From an uncultured Pseudomonadales bacterium (GTDB taxonomy: Bacteria > Pseudomonadota > Gammaproteobacteria > Pseudomonadales > Pseudohongiellaceae): 32,189 bases of DNA. Positions 8,310-15,567 of this stretch are shown here, in pieces; the stretch's first letter is position 1, and the number at the start of each line of letters is the position of its first letter. Position numbers and translations under genes: made by a program. The notes under the pieces were generated by a model. The model did no database searches. It saw only the letters and a list, made by a program, of their open reading frames with translations, and was not told the origin of the DNA. The stretch lies in contig CASQMQ010000001.1 of NCBI GenBank assembly GCA_949430125.1, forward strand, positions 1 to 32,189, given 5' to 3'.

Positions 8310-10208
8310 ATGCGTAGCTCAACCAAAAACAATCTGTTCTTTGTCGCTTCATTGACTCTGTTGTTTTCAATTCCCGGTGTTAGTTGGAGTCAAGAGCAGG
8401 AGCACCCAGGTGCACAAGTGTTTGCTGAAAACTGCAGTGCTTGTCACCAGTCGGCAGCTAATATTGGCGACAGTGAAATTGCTCCCTCTCTGGAAAGTCT
8501 TCAAACACTTACCGCCGCGAACATTGAATTTGCCGTCAATGAAGGCGTCATGTACGTCCAGGCTTCTGTATTGAGTAATAGGGAAAAATCTCAAATAGTT
8601 GATTACTTGGCAGCAGCAACAGATGACAGCTGGTTAGAGGCCACGCTCTGTGCTGAGGGAGTAAATACTGTAGATCTTACAGGCGATGTAGCTATGGCTC
8701 GCCTCGGTGTAGATTATTCAAGCACCCGAAACATGACGGCAGAACAAGCCGGTCTTGCAAAATCTGATTTTGCAAATCTTGAGCTGGCGTGGGCCTTAGC
8801 TTTTCCAAATGTAAGTGGCTTGCGTGCGTCTCCGGTGATTGTGGGTAACACTATTTTCTATTCTGCAACGGGTTCAAGAAAAGTTCTGGCTCTGGATACT
8901 GCTAGTGGTTGTACAAAATGGGTTTTTGAATCTCCCACTCGCTTACGTTCATCACTGACCTATGGCGAGCTAGGTGATTCCGGGCTTTTTGCGATTGTGT
9001 ATGGAGATGGAGAAGGATTCGTCTATGCACTCAATGCCCAATCAGGGCAATTGCTTTGGTCACAGGACGTTCGCAGTCATGGGCGAGGGATTCGGCTGAC
9101 TGGCGGTATGGTGTTACATGAAGATCGAGTGTATGTGCCGGTTTCTGCGTCTGGTGCAGCGCAAGCTGTGACACCGAGCTTTGAGTGCTGTGTAGGGCAT
9201 GGTGAAATTGTTGCATTGGATGCCGCCACAGGTTCGATCGAGTGGGTATATCACACCATGCCGGAAGCTGAATATACTGGCGAACGCAATTCATTGGGTG
9301 TGGCTTTGCGTGGACCGTCTGGTGCGCCAATCTGGTCCACACCGACAATCGATGAGAAACGTGGGTTGCTCTATACGACCAGCGGAGAAAATACTTCTCA
9401 TCCAGCTACTGTCACCAGCGATGCAGTAATAGCACTCGATTTGGAATCGGGCGAACAACGCTGGGTATTTCAAGGATTGTGGAATGATGTCTGGAACATA
9501 GCTTGTGGGCGTATTGCAGGTCCAAACTGCCCTAACCAGCAGCCAAGCACTTTGGCAGATAAGGACTTTGGCGGGTCAGCAATTCTAATCGAAAGAGAAG
9601 AGGGCGACATGCTTCTGGCAGGTCAGAAAACAGGCGATGTTTGGGCGCTTAATCCCGATACCGGTGCGCTCATTTGGAATCAGCGTATCGGCACTGGTAC
9701 CACTTTGGGTGGCAATCACTGGGGAATTGCCAGCGATGGGAATAGGGTCTACTTACCTATCAATGATCCAGGCAGCGCCCGTGGAACTTATGTGCCTAGA
9801 CCGGGTGTGTATAGTTTCTTTGTTGATACCGGCGAGGCAAGTTGGTATAGAGAAGAAAAAGCGGATTGTGAAAATCGCTCAGAACGGTTACGCGGGTGTG
9901 AATCGCGCTACGGCCACTCAGTGACGCCGCTGTTGGTAGATGGTGCCTTAATTACGGCAACTCTTGATGGTCGACTGATGATTCTAGCAGGTGATTCCGG
10001 TGAAGTTCTGTTCGAGTACGACACGGTACGAGACTTTGCGACTGCGAATTCAGTGCCAGGTTTGGGTGGATCGATAGATGCCCATGGTATTGCCGCCGGT
10101 GCTGGTTTCTTGTTCGTGAACTCCGGATACGGTCGCACCGGGACTGCAGGCAATGTTTTGTTGGCATTTAAGCCAACAGCTAGATCAGATAGAGAGACAG
10201 AACAATAA
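8310..10208 (+). CDS. Cytochrome c-PQQ dehydrogenase, polyvinyl-alcohol-dehydrogenase type
   Basis: The ATG at 8310 is chosen because GAGGAG ends seven bases before it; ATGs at 8292 and 8295 lack such a site. The protein has 632 residues: signal peptide (1-28, ending SWSQ), cytochrome c domain with CSACH at 42-46, then an eight-bladed PQQ beta-propeller. Visible propeller features are repeated VLALDTASGCTKWVF, VYALNAQSGQLLW, IVALDAATGSIEWVY and VWALNPDTGALIW blades and a vicinal cysteine pair in FECCVGHGE. N-terminal haem plus these blades match polyvinyl alcohol dehydrogenase-like quinohaemoproteins, which oxidise secondary alcohols in the periplasm and pass electrons to cytochrome c. The true substrate is unknown. 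It follows the FMN dehydrogenase by about 105 bases and its stop overlaps the lost start codon of the next gene. Confidence 0.85.
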   Translation: MRSSTKNNLFFVASLTLLFSIPGVSWSQEQEHPGAQVFAENCSACHQSAANIGDSEIAPSLESLQTLTAANIEFAVNEGVMYVQASVLSNREKSQIVDYLAAATDDSWLEATLCAEGVNTVDLTGDVAMARLGVDYSSTRNMTAEQAGLAKSDFANLELAWALAFPNVSGLRASPVIVGNTIFYSATGSRKVLALDTASGCTKWVFESPTRLRSSLTYGELGDSGLFAIVYGDGEGFVYALNAQSGQLLWSQDVRSHGRGIRLTGGMVLHEDRVYVPVSASGAAQAVTPSFECCVGHGEIVALDAATGSIEWVYHTMPEAEYTGERNSLGVALRGPSGAPIWSTPTIDEKRGLLYTTSGENTSHPATVTSDAVIALDLESGEQRWVFQGLWNDVWNIACGRIAGPNCPNQQPSTLADKDFGGSAILIEREEGDMLLAGQKTGDVWALNPDTGALIWNQRIGTGTTLGGNHWGIASDGNRVYLPINDPGSARGTYVPRPGVYSFFVDTGEASWYREEKADCENRSERLRGCESRYGHSVTPLLVDGALITATLDGRLMILAGDSGEVLFEYDTVRDFATANSVPGLGGSIDAHGIAAGAGFLFVNSGYGRTGTAGNVLLAFKPTARSDRETEQ

Positions 10209-10729
10209 AAATCTTAAAGTACGCTTTACAAACAATCGGTATCTTGTTGCTGATTCCGGCGTTAGCCATAGCTACAGCTCGCTTTGAGAACCGTAGCGCT
10301 GATGGCCCGAGTAGGCTGTTTCCCGGCGGGGAGCTGCTAGCGGGAGAGCTTTACATGGGTCCGGAGCCGGACTGGAGTTTTACGGATGAAATTCCCCTGG
10401 TTGAATTACAGTTGATTGACCCGCTCAGCTCACGCTTGATGTATATCATGGAGAATGGAGGAAAGATTTACGTCGCTTCAAGTTACATGAGCACCTTCCT
10501 GGGGAGACTGTGGAAAAAATGGGCCGTGCAGGCCGAAGAGGGAGACGGTGCCGTAGTTATACGTCTGGATGGACTCCGTTACGAGAGACAGCTTGTGCGA
10601 ATTACAGAAGGACCGGAATTAGGAGGCGTGGTGGCGAAGATGACTTCAAAATATAACTCGCCTACCACTGAAAAATCGATCGAAGGCGGTCATACCTGGA
10701 TATTCGAGTTGGCACCAAAAGGGAGTTGA
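10205..10729 (+). CDS. Exported protein of unknown function with a degenerate start codon
   Basis: The frame encodes KILKYALQTIGILLLIPALA, an export or membrane-anchor segment, then a globular part with SSRLMYIMENGGKIYVASSY and VVIRLDGLRYERQLVRITEG. The expected start is at 10205, where ATA stands in place of ATG. Changing one A to G would give the common ATGA stop/start overlap with the PQQ gene. If ATA is not used, a TTG at 10244 could start translation but would cut the signal peptide. The alternating strands and the GG-K-YVASS motif faintly recall flavin- or deazaflavin-binding split barrels, but I cannot assign the family. It is probably co-transcribed with the dehydrogenase genes. Confidence 0.55.
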   Translation: MKILKYALQTIGILLLIPALAIATARFENRSADGPSRLFPGGELLAGELYMGPEPDWSFTDEIPLVELQLIDPLSSRLMYIMENGGKIYVASSYMSTFLGRLWKKWAVQAEEGDGAVVIRLDGLRYERQLVRITEGPELGGVVAKMTSKYNSPTTEKSIEGGHTWIFELAPKGS

Positions 10730-10731
10730 AC

Positions 10732-11116
10732 ATGGAGTTTAAAAAATATCTGCTTTTGTGTCTGGCGGTAAGTGTCTTAACAGTGGGTACCGTCGCTCTA
10801 GTACCTGGAGCCTCTGAAAACATCGAGCAAAGATTATTGGCATTTCTGTCTGCGAATGCCAGGGGTGGATAGATTCAAATTATCAAACTTATGGAATATG
10901 GCAATTTATCAACACGGCGAATTGAAATGTCAGCGTGGCATGAGGGTGGACCCTCTAAAGTTCGAGAACTGGATTCCTCTAATGCTATGGCAAGACACCG
11001 GCGCCCTGTCGGTAGAGCTGTACAGGAGTGAAATCGTCAACGGCGATCCTTTCTCTGTTGCAACCGAAATCAAGGAGAAGGCTGAAAGTGTGATGAGGGC
11101 GGCAAAGGTCCTTTAG
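10732..11116 (+). pseudogene. Small exported protein of unknown function, frameshifted
   Basis: GGGAG precedes the ATG at 10732, two bases after the stop of the previous gene. The first 46 residues (EFKKYLLLCLAVSVLTVGTV and onward) form an export signal, then a TAG comes at about 10868. Another frame, entered near 10856-10870, continues open to 11116 with NLWNMAIYQHGELKCQRG, DTGALSVELYRSEIVNGDP and a helical tail EIKEKAESVMRAAKVL. I read these as two halves of one broken gene, about 127 residues in all, but the third frame also carries a plausible short segment near the break, so there may be two shifts. Function is not recognisable; it would be the last gene of the operon. Confidence 0.45.
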
Positions 11117-11203
11117 GCACACCTCTTGCTCAGGATGAATCCGTAAAAAGCCGACTCTCGGCAGCGCCCGACACTTAGCAAATTGAAATGCAAGGGGTAA
11201 ATG

Positions 11204-11233
11204 AAAGGGGTCAGAGTAAAAATACAGTAGTTT
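11204..11233 (+). repeat. REP-like motif (GGGGTCAGAGTAAAAAT)
   Basis: AAAGGGGTCAGAGTAAAAAT followed by AGTAGTTT. This motif type recurs in gammaproteobacterial intergenic regions and is often linked to REP-associated (RAYT) transposases. A relative with one base missing lies at 15171-15198. No transposase is present nearby. Confidence 0.5.
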
Positions 11234-11377
11234 GGGATGGGATGGAAAAGAGTCGGTGCCCAAGGGAGCAGTAGTTGGAAGGCCTCAATTGCTGATCAAA
11301 TTTTCTTATTTGGATTCAGCTAGAGATGCTTTTCGACCGATAAGTTTGTCCAGCACGTTAGTTCAGTGCACATAAGA

Positions 11378-11419
11378 AAAGGGAGCTGGCCTCGAACCAA
11401 CGACACGAGGATTTTCAGT
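11378..11419 (-). pseudogene. tRNA-Phe 3'-half remnant, possible attachment site
   Basis: Read on the minus strand, CTGAAAATCCTCGTGTC and the following TTGGTTCGAGGCC look like tRNA-Phe from the GAA anticodon loop through the variable loop and T-arm. The T-stem pairs (GTTGG with CCAGC). The 5' half does not: no acceptor, D-arm or 5' anticodon strand is found upstream, so it cannot fold as a tRNA. A tRNA 3' half next to direct repeats is typical of an old integration site, but no integrase gene remains. Confidence 0.4.
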
Positions 11420-11473
11420 AGACAGTGCGACCGATTCGTTAACTGAATCTATGAGTTAAAAGCGCGAAATCAG

Positions 11474-11496
11474 AGTGTGCTAAGAAGTGTGCTAAG
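11474..11496 (+). repeat. Tandem AGTGTGCTAAG repeat
   Basis: Two identical 11-base copies (11474-11484 and 11486-11496) are separated by one base. They lie about 55 bases from the tRNA-like remnant. They could be recombinase arm sites or a simple duplication. Confidence 0.5.
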
Positions 11497-11506
11497 GGGG
11501 AGAATA

Positions 11507-11555
11507 GGGGACAGACCGCATTTTTCGATATCGAAAAATGCGGTCTGCGCATTAA
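11507..11555. repeat. REP-like element with perfect 36-bp palindrome
   Basis: AGGGGACAGACC begins the element, and 11512-11547 is a perfect palindrome whose arms each contain CAGACCGCATTTTTCGAT. The GGGGACAGACC-type start is characteristic of REP elements mobilised by RAYT transposases. It would form a long hairpin on either strand. The rest of the 11117-11628 gap holds no gene that I can support. Confidence 0.6.
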
Positions 11556-11628
11556 ATTCCTAGTGCTGATGATGTAAGAGGTTTGATCGATCGTCTGGTC
11601 CGGATTCAATAGCGAGCTGGGTTCCTCG

Positions 11629-12099
11629 CTAGATGCGTTCCGGCAGCGGTAGTTCTGTATTGTAGACCACCTGCTTAACGGCAAAACTCGACTGGATATT
11701 GGCGACCCCGGGTATGCGTGTGAGCTTGTCTGCCAGGAAGCGCTCGAAAGATTGTAGATCGGGCACGACTATGCGCACCAGGTAGTCGCTGCTACCGCTC
11801 ATTAGGTAGCACTCCATCACCTCGGGATTGCTACGTATGCTGGCTTCGAAATCCTCCAGGTGGCTGCGCTCTTGGCGCTCCAGTGAAATGTTAATAAAGA
11901 TGGATATAGGCAGGCCAACTGCGCCGGCATCAACGATTCCCGCATAACGTTTAATCACCCCAGCTTGTTCCAGTGCCTTAACCCTTCTCAGGCAGGGAGC
12001 GGGTGACAGACCGATCGCGTCTGCTAGGTCGACATTGCTCATGCGAGCATTATTCTGGATGTGATGCAGAATCCTGTAATCGGTGCGATCTAACTCCAT
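11629..12099 (-). CDS. Lrp/AsnC-family transcriptional regulator
   Basis: A 156-residue protein, the normal length for the family. The N-terminus has the winged helix-turn-helix LDRTDYRILHHIQNNARMSN, VDLADAIGLSPAPCLRRVKA, LEQAGVIKRYAGIVD. The C-terminal half is the RAM ligand-binding domain, including EVMECYLMSGSSDYLVRIVV and DLQSFERFLADKLTRIPGV. It is divergent from the E1 dehydrogenase gene across a 140-base AT-rich region containing a 9-bp inverted repeat (12103-12146). This matches the arrangement of MdeR and the mde genes in Pseudomonas putida, where an Lrp-type activator responds to methionine-derived metabolites. The likely role is control of the adjacent E1 gene; the effector here is unknown. 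Confidence 0.9.
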   Translation of the reverse strand: MELDRTDYRILHHIQNNARMSNVDLADAIGLSPAPCLRRVKALEQAGVIKRYAGIVDAGAVGLPISIFINISLERQERSHLEDFEASIRSNPEVMECYLMSGSSDYLVRIVVPDLQSFERFLADKLTRIPGVANIQSSFAVKQVVYNTELPLPERI

Positions 12100-12102
12100 A
12101 AC

Positions 12103-12146
12103 GCAATATTATTCCAATATATTTAATTAAATTTTATTAATATTGC
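12103..12146. promoter_or_regulatory. Lrp-type operator candidate in divergent promoter
   Basis: GCAATATTA (12103-12111) and TAATATTGC (12138-12146) form a perfect 9-bp inverted repeat around an AT-rich centre, directly before the lrp start and about 95 bases from the E1 start. Symmetric AT-rich boxes are usual Lrp/AsnC targets. It could control both genes; this is inferred from position. Confidence 0.5.
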
Positions 12147-12239
12147 TCATTAAACCAGCTTCTGCGCACTATTTGCAATAAATAATTTTGCTGGCTCCGT
12201 ATACTATCGCCTTGATATTTGCATTTGGAAACCGAAATC

Positions 12240-14918
12240 ATGCCAGTAAAAAGTCTGCACAGCTTCAGTGAAGAGTTAGCGGAAGACCGCCAAGAGTGGA
12301 TCGAGGCGCTGGACAACATTTATCGGGAACATGGCGAAGCGGGAGTGCGCGATATTCTCAGGGTTCAGCAAAACCATGTGCTGAATCGCGGCGTTGCGCT
12401 CAGCGAAGCTACACTGAACACAGCTTATGTGAATACCATACCGCTCTCTGAGCAGTCCGCCTACCCGGGACATATCGCACTGGAGAAACGTATTGAGAAC
12501 ATCATTCGCTGGAATGCTATGGCGATGGTATTGCAGGCAGCGGATGCGGGATCCGGGGTCGGTGGGCATATCGCAACTTATGCCTCGGCGGCGACCATGA
12601 TGGAAGTGGGTTTTCAACATTTCTTCCGCAATCGTACAGAGTCCTATGGCGGCGATATGCTCTTGCCTCAACCCCATGCAGCGCCGGGAATTTATGCCCG
12701 CGCGTTTGTGGAGGGCCGACTGAGTGAAACCCAACTTAAGAATTTTCGTCGTGAACTAAAGCCTGAGGGTGGTCTATGCTCGTATCCACATCCGCGCTCA
12801 ATGCCCGACTTCTGGCAGATGCCCAATGCCTCTATGGGCCTCTCCACGCCCGCCGCAATCTATCAGGCTCGCTTTGCAAAGTATCTGGAGAACCGGGGTC
12901 TCAAGCAAAAAAACGGTGGCAGAATCTGGTGCTACATTGGCGATGGTGAATCGGATGAACCAGAAGTGCTTGGCACCATTAATATCGCTGCCAGGGAAAA
13001 ACTGGACAACCTGGTATTGGTGATTAACTGCAATTTGCAGCGTCTGGATGGCCCGGTGCGGGGTAATGGAAAGATCATTCAGGAATTGGAGCGCAGTTTC
13101 CGCGGTGCCGACTGGAACGTAATTAAAGTGATCTGGGGCAGTGGATGGGACGGCCTGCTGGCGCAGGATGATCAAGGAATCTTACGTCAGCGCATGGAAG
13201 ACTGCGTCGATGGCGATTATCAACGTTACTCGATTTTACCCGGTGACGCTCAGCGCGAACATTGGGTAAAAAGCAATCCGCAACTTGAGCAAATGATGAA
13301 CTCACTTAGCAACGAAGAGCTACGTGAGATCAAGCGGGGAGGGCAAGACCCGAAAAAAATATTTGCAGCCTATGAGCGCGCACTGGAGACGACAGATAAA
13401 CCCACCGTCATTCTAATTAAAACGGTTAAAGGCGATGCCATGGGCGCGTCGGCTCAGGGCCGCAATACGGCTCATCAGAAGAAAAAACTGAATGCGCAGG
13501 AGCGTTTGCAGCTGGCCAGAGACTACGGCATTCCACTGGATGAAGAAGCCATAAAACGCGCGGAATTTTACCGCCCGAATGCAGACAGTGATGAGATGCA
13601 ATATTTGCAATCTCATCGACAGCAATTAGGTGGTTTCATGCCTGAGCGCAAAGTCTCCTGTGCTAATTTGAAAACGCCTGAGCTGTCAGCATTCAAGACA
13701 TTTCTTGAGAGTACTGGTAAAAGACAAGTCTCTACTACGATGGCGATGGTGCGTATGCTCAGCCTATTAATGAAAAATGGCGAAATTGGCAAATATGTGG
13801 TGCCAATTGTGCCGGATGAGGCACGTACCTTCGGTATGGATGGCTTGTTCGAAGTAGCAGGAATCTATTCCCCAGAAGGTCAGAATTACACCCCTGTGGA
13901 TTCTGATAGCTTGATGTCCTATCGCGAAGCCAGCGACGGTCAGATATTGCAGGAAGGCATTTGTGAATCCGGTGCCATAGCCTCTTTTCAAGCAGCGGGA
14001 ACGGCCTATGCCGTGCATGGTGTGCCAACAATTCCGTTTTATATATTCTATTCCATGTTCGGTTTTCAGCGCGTCGGCGATATGATCTGGTCGTGTGCCG
14101 ATATGATGTGTCGCGGGTTCTTATTGGGCGGTACGGCGGGTCGCACCACCCTCAATGGAGAAGGCTTGCAACATGAAGACGGCCACTCCCACGTGCTCGC
14201 ATCAACGGTACCGAATTTAAAAAGTTACGACCCAGCCTTCGCTTATGAACTTGCGATAATAATTCGAGAAGGTATTTACCGTATGTATGAGCAACAGGAA
14301 AATATTTTTTACTACTTGACTCTCTACAACGAGAATTACCTGATGCCCTCCATGCCAGATGACGCGGCTTGCGCTGATGGCATATTAAAGGGCGCCTATT
14401 GCTGGCGCCGCAGTGACTGTGGCGGCGAGCCGGTTCACCTCATGGCTAGTGGTTCCATAATGCAACAAGCTCTTGCAGCTTCCGAAAAGTTGCAAGAACT
14501 CGGCTACGCTGTTCACATTTGGAGTGTAACCAGTTATACCGAACTGTGCCGAGAAGCCGAGGCCTGTGAACGGCACAATCGGCTACAGCCATTGGACGCT
14601 GAACAAGAACCTTACCTGCGTGCCCTGTTTTCTACTGAAAGCGGCCCCGTAATTGCAGTGTCCGACTACATGAAAGCCTTACCCAATAGCATCGCCCGCT
14701 GGATGCCAAAGAATTTTACCTGCCTAGGTACCGACGGTTTTGGACTGTCTGAGTCGCGACCTGATTTGCGCGATCATTTTGAAATCTGTCACCGCCATAT
14801 CATCCATGCCGCTATGGTTGGTCTTTATCGCGATGGCAAGATAGACAAAGCAGCATTGAAAAAGCAGATGAAGGAACTGGGCATCGTCGGTGACAAGTTG
14901 GATCCCATGGTTCGCTAA
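12240..14918 (+). CDS. Homodimeric 2-oxoacid dehydrogenase E1 (AceE/MdeB-type)
   Basis: An 892-residue protein from the ATG at 12240 (a TTG 21 bases earlier is a weaker choice). It matches the single-chain pyruvate dehydrogenase E1 in length and order: the N-terminal ALDNIYREHG region, a thiamine diphosphate site GDGESDEPEVLGTINIAA with NCNLQRLDGPVRGN (from about residue 233), a middle TTMAMVRMLSLLMKN, DEARTFGMDGLF, and a C-terminal GTDGFGLSESRPDLRDHFE. It decarboxylates pyruvate or a near analogue and passes the acyl group to a lipoyl E2. No E2 or E3 gene is adjacent, unlike typical aceEF operons. With the divergent Lrp gene it resembles the MdeB-type 2-oxobutyrate dehydrogenase E1 of methionine breakdown. 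Pyruvate and 2-oxobutyrate cannot be told apart from the sequence. Confidence 0.9.
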   Translation: MPVKSLHSFSEELAEDRQEWIEALDNIYREHGEAGVRDILRVQQNHVLNRGVALSEATLNTAYVNTIPLSEQSAYPGHIALEKRIENIIRWNAMAMVLQAADAGSGVGGHIATYASAATMMEVGFQHFFRNRTESYGGDMLLPQPHAAPGIYARAFVEGRLSETQLKNFRRELKPEGGLCSYPHPRSMPDFWQMPNASMGLSTPAAIYQARFAKYLENRGLKQKNGGRIWCYIGDGESDEPEVLGTINIAAREKLDNLVLVINCNLQRLDGPVRGNGKIIQELERSFRGADWNVIKVIWGSGWDGLLAQDDQGILRQRMEDCVDGDYQRYSILPGDAQREHWVKSNPQLEQMMNSLSNEELREIKRGGQDPKKIFAAYERALETTDKPTVILIKTVKGDAMGASAQGRNTAHQKKKLNAQERLQLARDYGIPLDEEAIKRAEFYRPNADSDEMQYLQSHRQQLGGFMPERKVSCANLKTPELSAFKTFLESTGKRQVSTTMAMVRMLSLLMKNGEIGKYVVPIVPDEARTFGMDGLFEVAGIYSPEGQNYTPVDSDSLMSYREASDGQILQEGICESGAIASFQAAGTAYAVHGVPTIPFYIFYSMFGFQRVGDMIWSCADMMCRGFLLGGTAGRTTLNGEGLQHEDGHSHVLASTVPNLKSYDPAFAYELAIIIREGIYRMYEQQENIFYYLTLYNENYLMPSMPDDAACADGILKGAYCWRRSDCGGEPVHLMASGSIMQQALAASEKLQELGYAVHIWSVTSYTELCREAEACERHNRLQPLDAEQEPYLRALFSTESGPVIAVSDYMKALPNSIARWMPKNFTCLGTDGFGLSESRPDLRDHFEICHRHIIHAAMVGLYRDGKIDKAALKKQMKELGIVGDKLDPMVR

Positions 14919-15254
14919 ATTGCGGATTCAATTTTTACGTTATCAAAATATTTTGGAATAAACAGATATATCTTTCGATTTTCGAAAAATTCTGCTTGAA
15001 ATCAATACAGGTTAATTTTCAGTTTCGAATTCTGACGACTTAGCAGATAAAGATGTCGCTAAATAGAACGGGTGTGGAAAAGGGTAAAACTTATTTTTAG
15101 TATATCGGTAGCAGGTAGATGTTCGCATCAATTTTGCAAGTAACAAGGTTTGAGTTTGACCAAAAGAAATAAGGGGCAGAGTAAAAATTTAGTAGTTTTC
15201 AAGAATCTTAGCCGGACTGAAAAAGGGGTTGGCTAAGCAGCGGCTCCGTAATAT
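14919..15254. other. Intergenic relic stretch with one REP-like motif
   Basis: No gene is supported here. The stretch is AT-rich and contains a small hairpin (TTTCGATTTTCGAAA near 14973) and, at 15171-15198, GGGGCAGAGTAAAAATTT then AGTAGTTT, a variant of the motif at 11204. No clear intrinsic terminator follows the E1 gene. Confidence 0.45.
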
Positions 15255-15353
15255 CTAGGCAGGCTCATAGAAGAGCAGGGCTGCCAACGGTAAAAATATT
15301 TTAGATATCACATTCTTAGTTATCAAATATAGGTGCTTGTATAGCTTGTTCAT
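15255..15353 (-). pseudogene. Relic of the cytochrome/monooxygenase N-terminus
   Basis: The ATG at 15353 opens a 32-residue frame starting MNKLYKHLYLIT, then KIFLPLAALLF, ending at TAG 15257-15255. It matches the signal peptide of the gene at 2041 (MNRQYKHLYLITR, FFPLAVLLS) in protein and DNA. The haem motif and everything downstream are missing. It is the stump of a second copy of that gene. Confidence 0.7.
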
Positions 15354-15432
15354 ATAATTCTGCCTTTTAATCTTTAAGCTGCTTATTTTTTGTTGTTACG
15401 AATGTTTTGCTGAATTTGAACCTGTTTCTCAA

Positions 15433-15501
15433 CTAGATTTGGTTTTTGGGTTTGCCGTACTTTGCATCGGCCATTCCGGTAATGGCGTCATAAACCTCAT
15501 C
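15433..15501 (-). pseudogene. Relic of a TetR C-terminus
   Basis: Read leftwards, this encodes DEVYDAITGMADAKYGKPKN followed by QI and a stop, matching DEVHDALIEMADAKYGKPEK at the end of the tetR gene at 3529. The DNA after the stop also matches (AACCTGTTTC...). Upstream codons do not continue as TetR; another frame reads VYKPNYRIDNFEGNANPG, an unrecognised fragment. Together with the relic at 15255 it shows an ancestral tetR followed by the cytochrome/monooxygenase gene. Confidence 0.7.
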
Positions 15502-15567
15502 TGTATGCCGATCGTCCGGGATTGGCGTTTCCTTCAAAGTTGTCGATGCGATAGTTGGGCTTGTAGA

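Noticed and set aside
11378-11440. A functional tRNA-Phe gene
   Set aside because: Only the 3' half matches; there is no acceptor stem or D-arm partner.
11512-11547. The 36-bp palindrome as a terminator for the lrp gene or the small exported genes
   Set aside because: It is perfectly symmetrical with a REP-like start, has no trailing T-run outside the stem, and lies about 80 bases beyond the lrp stop; a mobile-repeat origin fits better.
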